Assembly (NCBI GenBank): GCA_014190275.1
Contig: BJGE01000020.1
Span: 1 to 33,073, forward strand
Direction: 5' to 3'
Source: Actinomycetes bacterium
GTDB taxonomy: Bacteria > Actinomycetota > Actinomycetes > S36-B12
Length of the DNA stretch: 33,073 bases
A model generated the notes under the pieces. That model made no database searches and had not been told where the DNA came from. It was given only the letters and a program-made list of their open reading frames with translations. A program made the translations under genes and the position numbers. Below, piece by piece: positions 9,551-17,566 of the stretch. The first letter of the stretch is position 1, and every line of letters begins with the position of its first letter.

Positions 9551-9946
9551 GTGGGGCAATTTCGCACCCTGGCCTATATCGCGGCCGGAGGCATCATCGG
9601 GTCACTCGGCCGCTTTGGCATAGATGTCTTGGTGGCCGGTAACTTGCCACTTACCCCGCAGGATTTCCCGATTTCAACTCTGGTGGTGAACGTCCTTGGG
9701 TGCTTAGCGATCGGGATACTGGCCCCGTTATTGCTAGCGCGGAGCAACTGGACCAATGCTCGCCCGTTCTTGATCACTGGCATTTTGGGGGGCTTTACGA
9801 CGTTCTCGGCCCTGGCCGTGCAGTCCGGGATCATGCTGCTCGATGGCCAGGCTTGGCGTGCGACGATTTATCTACTGGCCACTCTTGCCGGCGGCCTCCT
9901 CGCTGTTCGCTTGGGGATGCTGATCAGCAATCGGCAACCGCAATGA
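9551..9946 (+). CDS. crcB: Fluoride exporter CrcB/Fluc subunit 1
   Basis: AYIAAGGIIGSLGRFGID, NVLGCLAIGIL, TGILGGFTTFSALAVQ motifs; GTG at 9551 preferred over TTG 9545. Confidence 0.93.
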   Translation: MGQFRTLAYIAAGGIIGSLGRFGIDVLVAGNLPLTPQDFPISTLVVNVLGCLAIGILAPLLLARSNWTNARPFLITGILGGFTTFSALAVQSGIMLLDGQAWRATIYLLATLAGGLLAVRLGMLISNRQPQ

Positions 9947-10314
9947 TCGGGGTATTGGCGGTTACTTTCGGGGCCGCCATCGGTGCACCGATGCGCTATC
10001 TGATCGATCGGTGGTTGACAGCGCGAACGGCGGGGCCTGGCGGTGTTGCCCAATTCCCGTGGGGGTTGCTCACTGTCAATGTCGTCGGTTCGGCAATCGC
10101 CGGCCCGGTCTTGGCGCTGACAACCGGCGACCTTCGCCTGTTCTTATTGGTTGGTCTTTGCGGAGCTTTCACTACTTTTTCTGGATTCGGCTGGGACGCC
10201 AACAGGTTATGGTCGGGAAATCGCAAGGTGTTCTGGGTGACGATTATCGCGATGCCGGTGGCCTGCACCGCGGCTTTCTTGGCTACCTACCCGCTGGCAA
10301 ACACAATTTCATAG
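9943..10314 (+). CDS. crcB: Fluoride exporter CrcB/Fluc subunit 2
   Basis: MIGVLAVTFGAAIGAPMRYLIDRW, NVVGSAIAGPVLAL, GLCGAFTTFSGFGW; ATGA overlap with subunit 1. Confidence 0.92.
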   Translation: MIGVLAVTFGAAIGAPMRYLIDRWLTARTAGPGGVAQFPWGLLTVNVVGSAIAGPVLALTTGDLRLFLLVGLCGAFTTFSGFGWDANRLWSGNRKVFWVTIIAMPVACTAAFLATYPLANTIS

Positions 10315-10318
10315 CTTC

Positions 10319-10945
10319 TTAGCTTTTGGTTTCGCCACCAATGTAGGTGATCGCGTATTCAGTGACTAGCGCGTCAACTTTGCAATCGTGGGGCGCACTT
10401 GGTAGTTCGATGAGTAATTCATCTTGATAATTGATTGCAACGCGGGTCGGACCGCCGGCGGTTGCGGTCGGGAGCAGCGCGAGGATCCTGTCGTAAAACC
10501 CTCCGCCTTGGCCAAGGCGCACCCCGCGTCGATCGATGGCAAGAGCCGGTAAAAAAATTAAAGTTGCCCGCTGGAGAGGTTCAGCATCGATGCCAACCGA
10601 TGGCCCGATGACCTCACGAATCCCAAAGGAGCCGATGGCGGATTCGCTATTGAGCTCCACGACCGCCCAATCGAGTTGACCCGCGCGCACCCGTGGGGCG
10701 ATCACCTGGAGCCCTCGATCGATGAGTGCGCGCACTAGTGAATTGGTGCCCGGCTCGGCTGGGGCCGATAAATAGCACGCAACCCGGGCTCCGGGGGGCT
10801 GGGCCGCGATTAAGGGCCCAGCGTTCACTGCAATTGCCTGCTCGCGCTCGGCCAACTGGGCGGGGGCGGCGGCGGCTCGCTGCGCCCGGATCTGGGCGCG
10901 CAATTGGGCTTTTGCTGCCGGAATCCCGCCTGCGGTAGTGGCCAT
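10319..10945 (-). CDS. 5-formyltetrahydrofolate cyclo-ligase
   Basis: LIFLPALAIDRRGVRLGQGGGFYDR motif; synteny with galU. Confidence 0.93.
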   Translation of the reverse strand: MATTAGGIPAAKAQLRAQIRAQRAAAAPAQLAEREQAIAVNAGPLIAAQPPGARVACYLSAPAEPGTNSLVRALIDRGLQVIAPRVRAGQLDWAVVELNSESAIGSFGIREVIGPSVGIDAEPLQRATLIFLPALAIDRRGVRLGQGGGFYDRILALLPTATAGGPTRVAINYQDELLIELPSAPHDCKVDALVTEYAITYIGGETKS

Positions 10946-10985
10946 GAGGACATCGTGCCCGATCCGGACCCATTAGGGTCGTTGC

Positions 10986-11897
10986 ATGACACAGGCGGCG
11001 GACCGGCAGGGGGTGCGCAAGGCGGTGGTGCCCGCCGCGGGCTTTGGCACCAGATTCCTGCCGGCCACCAAAGCCATGCCCAAGGAGATGCTCCCGGTCG
11101 TCGATAAACCGGCTATTCAGTACGTGGTTGAAGAAGCGGTGGCCGCTGGCCTTGACGATGTCCTATTCATAACCGGGCGCAGTAAGCGCGCGTTAGAGGA
11201 CCATTTTGACCGGAATTTCGAACTTGAAGATGTGCTACGTCTAAAAGGTGATGCCGAGCGACTGACGATGGTCACCACCGCCACCGATCTCGCCCGCATC
11301 CACTATGTGCGCCAAGGGGAGCCCCTGGGTCTTGGCCATGCGGTGCTGATGGCGGAGAACCATGTTGGCGACGAGCCATTTGCGGTGCTGCTTGGCGATG
11401 ACCTAATTGATCCACGGGATCCCATCTTGGCGCGCATGTTGCAGGTGCGTGCCGAGTTCGGCGGCTCGGTGATCTGCTTAATGGAGGTCCCGCGCGCGAA
11501 TATTTCTCTTTACGGTTGCCCGGCGGTGGTTGAAACCGACAGCGCCGACATCGTCATAGTTACTGATCTGATTGAAAAACCCGACGATGCGGAGGCGCCA
11601 AGCTCGTTCGCCGTGATCGGACGCTACTTACTTGACCCTGCTGTCTTCGAGGTATTGCGCGCCACCAAGCCGGGGCGGGGCGGCGAGATCCAACTGACCG
11701 ATGCACTGCGCGTGCTGGCGCAGCTGCCTGTGGTCGCAGGTGGCGGGGTGCGCGGGGTGATCTTCGGCGGGCGCCGTTATGACACCGGTGATCGGATCTC
11801 GTATCTACAATCGGTTATCCAACTCGCATGTGAGCGTCCCGACTTAGGACCCGAACTTCGCACCTGGCTCAAAGACTTCGCGGCGGAGTTGCCGTGA
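10986..11897 (+). CDS. galU: UTP--glucose-1-phosphate uridylyltransferase
   Basis: VRKAVVPAAGFGTRFLPATKAMPKEMLPVVDKPAIQYVVEEA. Confidence 0.97.
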   Translation: MTQAADRQGVRKAVVPAAGFGTRFLPATKAMPKEMLPVVDKPAIQYVVEEAVAAGLDDVLFITGRSKRALEDHFDRNFELEDVLRLKGDAERLTMVTTATDLARIHYVRQGEPLGLGHAVLMAENHVGDEPFAVLLGDDLIDPRDPILARMLQVRAEFGGSVICLMEVPRANISLYGCPAVVETDSADIVIVTDLIEKPDDAEAPSSFAVIGRYLLDPAVFEVLRATKPGRGGEIQLTDALRVLAQLPVVAGGGVRGVIFGGRRYDTGDRISYLQSVIQLACERPDLGPELRTWLKDFAAELP

Positions 11898-12505
11898 CCT
11901 GGCCGGTCACCGTGACCGATGGCCCGGTGGCCCTGCGGCCACTTCGTGGCCGGGACGGTCGCTCCTGGAAAGCAATCCGCTTGCGTAATCAAGAGTGGCT
12001 CAAGGAGTGGGAGGCCACCTTGCCCCCCGAGGGCCGGCAGGCAGGTGAGATCCCAGCTAACTTTGGGGCGATGGTGCGCCGGCTGCGCCGGGAGGCCCGT
12101 GCGGGCAAGATTTTGCCCTGGGCCATGACTTTTGAAGGCCAATTGGTGGGGCAACTGACGGTTGGCGGAATCACCATGGGCTCGCTGCGGGCTGGTTACA
12201 TCGGCTATTGGATAGACCAGAGCTTTGCCGGCCGGGGGATTACTCCCACCGCGGTCGCGTTGGCCTGCGACTACTGCACCGGTGAGTTGGGGTTGCATCG
12301 GGTTGAGATCAATATCCGCCCGGAGAACACCGCCTCACGGCGGGTAGTTGAGAAACTTGGCCTGCGGGAGGAAGGTTTGCGGCCGCGGTACCTCCATATA
12401 GACGGCCAGTGGCGCGATCACATCACCTACTCCGTGATTCAAGGTGACTACTCAGGTGGCGTCTTGGAGCATTGGCGTCGGACCCGAATACCAAGTCAAA
12501 CTTGA
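11894..12505 (+). CDS. rimJ: GNAT N-acetyltransferase (RimJ-like)
   Basis: GNAT fold, YWIDQSFAGRGITPTAVALACDY...NTASRRVVEKLGLREEGLRPRYL; 4-bp overlap with galU. Confidence 0.88.
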   Translation: MTWPVTVTDGPVALRPLRGRDGRSWKAIRLRNQEWLKEWEATLPPEGRQAGEIPANFGAMVRRLRREARAGKILPWAMTFEGQLVGQLTVGGITMGSLRAGYIGYWIDQSFAGRGITPTAVALACDYCTGELGLHRVEINIRPENTASRRVVEKLGLREEGLRPRYLHIDGQWRDHITYSVIQGDYSGGVLEHWRRTRIPSQT

Positions 12506-12594
12506 TTATCTAGTAGCCGGCTTGCCTCCGACACGCCGATTAATTCACGGTTCGCCTCCCAAATGTCCCTCATCCGGGGGCTAGCGTACGAACC

Positions 12595-13365
12595 GTGACC
12601 GGCTTGATCTACGTTGTGATCATTGCCCTTTGGGCGGCTGTCCTGATCCCGATGTGGCTTCGTCGACATGATCGCATCAGCGAGGTGCGCTCCACCAAGA
12701 AATTCAGCACCGCGATGCAGAGCCTGGGTTCGGATCGGCACCGCGCCGTGACTATGTCCAGTTACGAAGCCCACCCGGCCGGTTTCGAGAAGAAAGCACG
12801 TTCCAGAGCCGAGCAGGCGCGCATCGCGAACACTGCGCGGGCGGCCCAGCGGCGGTTGATCGTCTTGAGTTTGTTAGCGGTAACCGTCATGTTCACCTTG
12901 GCGCTCGCATTGCTTTCAGTTATTTCGATCATCATCCCAATGGTGGCAGCGGCGTTAGTGCTGTTGTTCGTCGTAGCTAGTGCGGCAACAGCCTCGTCGC
13001 GCGCAACTGTTGTTGCTGTTACTCGCACCTCACGCATTACGAGTAGCGATGCCGAAGTTGTTCAACTAACCGCGCCGGCAGCGGCTAACGGCGATGAATG
13101 GGAGAACTGGGATCCGTGGGCCGAAGATGATGCTGCCTGGGAAGCCGTACCCACCACATTGCCGACCTACGTCAATGCTCCCCGTGCATCACAGGTGCCG
13201 CGCCGCATTGATCGGGCCAGGCCCGGTGAATGGACCGGCTCGGCGATGGTTGATGCCGCGCACGCCATGCAGCGCAATGTTGCCTTCGCTGACGTAGATG
13301 CAAAGGCGGAAACGGCTGAAATTCCAACTACTGCCTTCGAAGAATCACGGCGCGCAGTCGGCTAA
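12595..13365 (+). CDS. sepX: SepX/GlpR-like divisome-associated membrane protein
   Basis: N-terminus TGLIYVVIIALWAAVLIPMWLRRHDRISEVRSTKKFSTAMQSL resembles actinobacterial SepX/GlpR; follows rimJ. Confidence 0.8.
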   Translation: MTGLIYVVIIALWAAVLIPMWLRRHDRISEVRSTKKFSTAMQSLGSDRHRAVTMSSYEAHPAGFEKKARSRAEQARIANTARAAQRRLIVLSLLAVTVMFTLALALLSVISIIIPMVAAALVLLFVVASAATASSRATVVAVTRTSRITSSDAEVVQLTAPAAANGDEWENWDPWAEDDAAWEAVPTTLPTYVNAPRASQVPRRIDRARPGEWTGSAMVDAAHAMQRNVAFADVDAKAETAEIPTTAFEESRRAVG

Positions 13366-13428
13366 TAGCCAGATCTGGTGTCCAAAGCAAAGCATCGCAG
13401 CACCCTTGCTACTCTTTGGCTCGCATCA

Positions 13429-13501
13429 GGGGCTGTGGCGCAGTTGGTAGCGCGTCTCGTTCGCAATGAGAAGGCCAGGGGTTCGAATCCCCTCAGCTCC
13501 A
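13429..13501 (+). tRNA. tRNA-Ala (anticodon CGC)
   Basis: Cloverleaf: acceptor GGGGCTG/CAGCTCC, anticodon stem-loop TCTCG-TTCGCAA-TGAGA, T-arm AGGGGTTCGAATCCCCT. Confidence 0.95.
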
Positions 13502-13503
13502 CA

Positions 13504-13542
13504 AATATTGATGGCGGTCCCTTAGGGGCCGCCATCAATATT
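13504..13542. terminator. 18-bp stem / 3-nt loop hairpin between convergent tRNA-Ala and microprotein gene; likely bidirectional terminator
   Basis: AATATTGATGGCGGTCCC-TTA-GGGGCCGCCATCAATATT, fully paired with one G-T. Confidence 0.8.
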
Positions 13543-13565
13543 AATCAGGGGTAACGAGTGTTCAA

Positions 13566-13736
13566 CTACTCTTCACTACCCGCAAAGCACCAGCCACTGG
13601 CGCAATAACTTTTTTCACCTGAAGCACGCGTGTTGGCGCTGATGCCAGCGGCACCGGGGCGCACCCAATCGACTCCAAGGGCGAGTCGGTCAATGGGCAC
13701 GTTACTTGCGGGTGCGAGCACACTGGAACGAGGCAC
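13566..13736 (-). CDS. Orphan microprotein, 56 aa, copy A: MPRSSVLAPASNVPIDRLALGVDWVRPGAAGISANTRASGEKSYCASGWCFAGSEE
   Basis: GTG start with SD GGAGA 5 nt upstream; homologous to 24615-24803; missed by the ORF track because <60 aa. Confidence 0.75.
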   Translation of the reverse strand: MPRSSVLAPASNVPIDRLALGVDWVRPGAAGISANTRASGEKSYCASGWCFAGSEE

Positions 13737-13898
13737 TTATATCTCCATGTGTTTGTGGCTTGATTCCGCGAACATTACTTGATCCAGTAGCGGAGACAGG
13801 CACTTGGGTTCAGCAATTGTGACCCGTCACACAAAGTTATGTTTCGGCAACAGCCCGAGATATTTGGGCAAGCTACCTGACTATGCGATCATATTAGG

Positions 13899-14324
13899 GT
13901 GTTCACGGCATTTGGGGAAAGCGCACGGTCGAGGATTATCCTTGCCGGTGCAGCTGCCATCGCGGTGATGATCATGCACGGGCTGGTGGCGATGAGCCCA
14001 GCTTCGGGGAATGTGTGCGGTGAGATCCCGCAGGCGCAGCACTTGATGGCGGCTCCCACCGTCGGCCCTGAAATGGCAGCACACAACCTAGCCAAACACG
14101 TGGTGAGCATGGGAATTGCCCAGATCCCCTCACCGATCGATTCACCATTCAGCAGTATGTGCATCGCGATTTTACTAGCGGGGTTTGTATTCACCTTGAC
14201 CTCTCGTTTGCTCAACTTAAAGGCGCTGGGTTTTAGCCCTGAAAGGTGCCTGACGCTTCCTCCGGTGGGTGATCGAGCACCACCCGGTGTAGACCTAGAC
14301 GAAATTTGTATTTTACGAACCTGA
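13899..14324 (+). CDS. Small membrane protein (DUF6153-like, tentative) upstream of DUF305 gene
   Basis: Two hydrophobic segments flanking a His/Met-containing loop (QHLMAAP, HNLAKHVVSMG); precedes DUF305 lipoprotein. Confidence 0.5.
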   Translation: MFTAFGESARSRIILAGAAAIAVMIMHGLVAMSPASGNVCGEIPQAQHLMAAPTVGPEMAAHNLAKHVVSMGIAQIPSPIDSPFSSMCIAILLAGFVFTLTSRLLNLKALGFSPERCLTLPPVGDRAPPGVDLDEICILRT

Positions 14325-14357
14325 GTTAGCGAGTTTTAGCTGAATCCACTCGCCAAC

Positions 14358-14972
14358 TTGAAAGAGGAAAACATGAATGCACTAAAAAAGTTTGTTTTGC
14401 CTACAGCTTTGCTGGCTTCGGCATTGGTATTAGGTGCGTGCGCTGGATCGCCGGCTAGCACCTCAACTCCAAGCCCGGTGGTTAGTGCCCAGGAGTCCAA
14501 CCCCGCGGTAACCGCAGAAGTAAACGCTAGCGATTTGATGTTTGTTGAGATGATGATCCCGCATCATGAGCAAGCAGTTGAGATGGCTTTGCTGGCTCCA
14601 ACTCACGGAGCTAACCCGGAAGTCCTGGCTTTGGCGGCGAAGATTGCCTCAGCGCAGGGCCCGGAGATCGAGCAAATGCGAGCGATGCTCGATCGGTGGG
14701 GAGTCTCGGAAATGATGTCGCACACCGGGCACCAGATGGACGGAATGGTCTCTGCCTCGGGGCTGAAGGATCTAGACGAAGCATCAGGGGCAGAATTCGA
14801 TCGGCTCTTCTTGACATACATGATCGGTCACCATGAGGGGGCTATCGCAATGGCTCAAGATCCGCTGGTGAACGGCGATGACGCCGAACTAAATGCGCTA
14901 TTGAAAGCAATTGTTAGTGCTCAAAACGCAGAAATCGAACAGATGAACATGATGTTGCAGCAATTGCAGTAG
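14358..14972 (+). CDS. DUF305 family lipoprotein
   Basis: ATG at 14373 after AGAGG SD also possible; lipobox LVLGAC; FVEMMIPHHEQAVEMA and YMIGHHEGAIAMA paired DUF305 motifs. Confidence 0.88.
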   Translation: MKEENMNALKKFVLPTALLASALVLGACAGSPASTSTPSPVVSAQESNPAVTAEVNASDLMFVEMMIPHHEQAVEMALLAPTHGANPEVLALAAKIASAQGPEIEQMRAMLDRWGVSEMMSHTGHQMDGMVSASGLKDLDEASGAEFDRLFLTYMIGHHEGAIAMAQDPLVNGDDAELNALLKAIVSAQNAEIEQMNMMLQQLQ

Positions 14973-14987
14973 CTGGAGGTCTCTTGC

Positions 14988-16619
14988 TCAAACCCAGGTT
15001 GGCATCCACATGCGCAATGTCCACTGCTCATAAGGGATCACCTGTCCGGTCCAGATCGGATACATCCACCAGGCAACGAGCACGATGAGTAGCAATAATG
15101 CGCCGGCGGCAAGTGCCCCCCAGCGCCGGCGAGATTCGCTGGCGCTGGCGGGGCCGATCATCGTCCCCATCGACATGGCCAGTGCAGTGACAACGAATGG
15201 CACGTAGACAATTGTGTAGAAAGTGAAAATGGTGCGATTTAGGTAGAGCAGCCACGGTAGCCACCCGGCGGCGATGCCAACAAGTACCGCCCCTGCCCGC
15301 CAGTCACGCCGCCCGATCCAGCGCCAGCACTGATGGAGGATGGCGGCAATCGCCGCCCACCAAATAATCGGGTTGCCCAATGCGAGAACTTCGGCAGCAC
15401 AGTTGTTGGTAGGGCAGCCTTGGCTGCCGTCCTTGATGCTTTCGTAGAAGAAGGAAGTCGGCCGGGCTTGAAACGGCCACGAAAGCGGGTTGCTCTTATA
15501 GGCGTGCTCGGAGGTGAGACCGACATGGAAGTTCCAAGCTTGAACGTGGTAATCCCACCACGATCTCATGGATGCGGGGATTATCGAAGCGGGTTGCCCC
15601 GCGGCCCAATTGCGGTTGTATGCATCATCACTCAAGAACCAACCTGTCCAAGAGAAGAAATAGACGGCGATAACTATGGCCACCATCGTGATGCCGGCAA
15701 GTGGTGCATCACGCAGCGCAGTTGCTGTCCAGGGCTTTTTCACTCCGATGGCCCGGCGGGCTGAGACATCCCAGACGATTGTCATCAAAACAAATGCGAC
15801 AACGAACCAAATACCTGACCACTTAACCGAGCAGGCCAAGCCAAGTGCGACGGCAGCGGCCCAACGCCAAGGGCGTAAACCGAAGGTTGGCCCGAACCCC
15901 GTAGCGAGTGAGTCCAGTGGGGCTGACGGTTCGGTGTTATTTGCTAGTGACGCTCGTACTTTTGCGGCGAGACGACCCCTGGTTTGATCTCGATCAATTA
16001 CTAGAAGACCGAATGCCGCAAGAATCCAAAATGCCAGCACCATGTCGAGCAGGCCGGTGCGGCTCATCACGATATGGATACCGTCGAGGGCGAGCAACAG
16101 GCCAGCAAGAGTGCCAATTAGATCTGAGCGGGTTAAGCGCCGCACGATCCGGGCGAGCATGATGATGCCGAGAACACCGAGCACAGCTACCGAAATGCGC
16201 CAGCCAAATGGAGTCGCGCCGAAGGCGTATTCACCGAGGGCGATCGTCCACTTGCCAAGTGGTGGGTGCACCACAAACGCGGGGGAATCCTTGAAAAGAT
16301 TTAGCGCCTGCCAGTTGCCGTCCGATTTAAGAATTATCTCGTTGGCATTGTCAATGATCGTTCGTTCGTAGCCGTATTTGATTAGTGACAGTGCTTCTTT
16401 GGGGTAGTAGGTCTCATCGAAGGCAAAAGAATGGGGCCGGCCAAGATCCCAAAGGCGCAAGATGGCTCCGACCAGGCCGACAGCCAGTGGCCCGATCCAA
16501 CCCCTGAGGCCCGATGTGGGCATTGGCTGGCGAAGGCGGTCGGGGAGGGATTCAATGTCACGCCGGGGGGCTGTCGCCGACACCGATACCGCAGCCATGG
16601 GCGTCATCGTATGCGTCAT
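14988..16619 (-). CDS. pmt: Dolichyl-phosphate-mannose--protein mannosyltransferase (PMT)
   Basis: LWDLGRPHSFAFDETYYPKEA, HPPLGKWTIALGEYAFG; divergent from rsmI as in other actinobacteria. Confidence 0.93.
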   Translation of the reverse strand: MTHTMTPMAAVSVSATAPRRDIESLPDRLRQPMPTSGLRGWIGPLAVGLVGAILRLWDLGRPHSFAFDETYYPKEALSLIKYGYERTIIDNANEIILKSDGNWQALNLFKDSPAFVVHPPLGKWTIALGEYAFGATPFGWRISVAVLGVLGIIMLARIVRRLTRSDLIGTLAGLLLALDGIHIVMSRTGLLDMVLAFWILAAFGLLVIDRDQTRGRLAAKVRASLANNTEPSAPLDSLATGFGPTFGLRPWRWAAAVALGLACSVKWSGIWFVVAFVLMTIVWDVSARRAIGVKKPWTATALRDAPLAGITMVAIVIAVYFFSWTGWFLSDDAYNRNWAAGQPASIIPASMRSWWDYHVQAWNFHVGLTSEHAYKSNPLSWPFQARPTSFFYESIKDGSQGCPTNNCAAEVLALGNPIIWWAAIAAILHQCWRWIGRRDWRAGAVLVGIAAGWLPWLLYLNRTIFTFYTIVYVPFVVTALAMSMGTMIGPASASESRRRWGALAAGALLLLIVLVAWWMYPIWTGQVIPYEQWTLRMWMPTWV

Positions 16620-16642
16620 TACTGATTTGGGAGGATGTGCAG

Positions 16643-17557
16643 GTGGCTACCGGTAATGAAGGACCAAATCTGGATCCGGGCACCGGGCCTGAGCCCAAAA
16701 TCGGGCGGGTAGTGCTCGCGGCCACGCCACTTGGTAATGACCATGATGCATCCCCGCGCCTGCGTGCCCTATTAGCTACTGCCGATGTCGTAGCCGCCGA
16801 GGACACCCGGCGCCTGCGCCGCCTCGTCTCGGCGCTCGGGGTAGAGATTTCTGGGCGCGTACTTTCCTACCACGATGCCAATGAGCGCGAACGCGCGGTT
16901 GAACTTGTAGATATCGCCGCAGCGGGTGGCACCGTAATTGTGGTGACCGACGCGGGGATGCCGGTGGTCAGCGATCCAGGCTTTCGCGTTGTTAGCGAAG
17001 CGGTGGCCCGCGGGGTGCACGTCACAGCGCTGCCGGGGCCGTCGGCAGTCCTGACCGCACTTGCGCTATCGGGCCTAGCCGTTGATCGATTTTGCTTCGA
17101 AGGTTTCTTGCCGCGAAAAGCTGGTGAGCGCTCGACACGGCTGCGCGAGTTGATCGATGAGCCGCGCACGATGGTGTTCTTCGAGGCCCCCCATCGACTC
17201 GAGGTGATGCTGCGGGCCCTGGCTGAAAGCCTGGGGAGTGGCCGGCAGGCGGCGGTATGCCGGGAACTCACCAAGACCTACGAGGAAGTCAAGCGCGGCA
17301 CGTTGGGCGATCTCGTGCAGTGGGCCGAGCTCGGGGTGCGGGGTGAGATCACCGTGGTTGTGTCTGGGGCCTCGGCCGAAGAGCGGCGCGCGGCGGTGGG
17401 TCTGGACACTGAACAGGCCCAAGTCGAAGCGGTACTGGCCCGCGAAGCACAAGGGGCAGATCGCCGCACCGCTATTGCCGAAGTTGCCAGGGCCGCCGGC
17501 ATTCCACGGCGGGTGGTGTACGACGCGGTGGTCAAGCACAAGGACGCCAAACCGTAA
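16643..17557 (+). CDS. rsmI: 16S rRNA (cytidine-1402-2'-O)-methyltransferase
   Basis: VLAATPLGNDHDASPRLRALLATADVVAAEDTRRLRRL, TDAGMPVVSDPG, ALPGPSAVLTAL; GTG 16643 after GGGAGG. Confidence 0.93.
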   Translation: MATGNEGPNLDPGTGPEPKIGRVVLAATPLGNDHDASPRLRALLATADVVAAEDTRRLRRLVSALGVEISGRVLSYHDANERERAVELVDIAAAGGTVIVVTDAGMPVVSDPGFRVVSEAVARGVHVTALPGPSAVLTALALSGLAVDRFCFEGFLPRKAGERSTRLRELIDEPRTMVFFEAPHRLEVMLRALAESLGSGRQAAVCRELTKTYEEVKRGTLGDLVQWAELGVRGEITVVVSGASAEERRAAVGLDTEQAQVEAVLAREAQGADRRTAIAEVARAAGIPRRVVYDAVVKHKDAKP

Positions 17558-17566
17558 GATCGCACC

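Noticed and set aside
9435-9551. Possible fluoride riboswitch upstream of crcB
   Set aside because: No recognisable crcB-motif conserved bases by eye, and the promoter appears leaderless.
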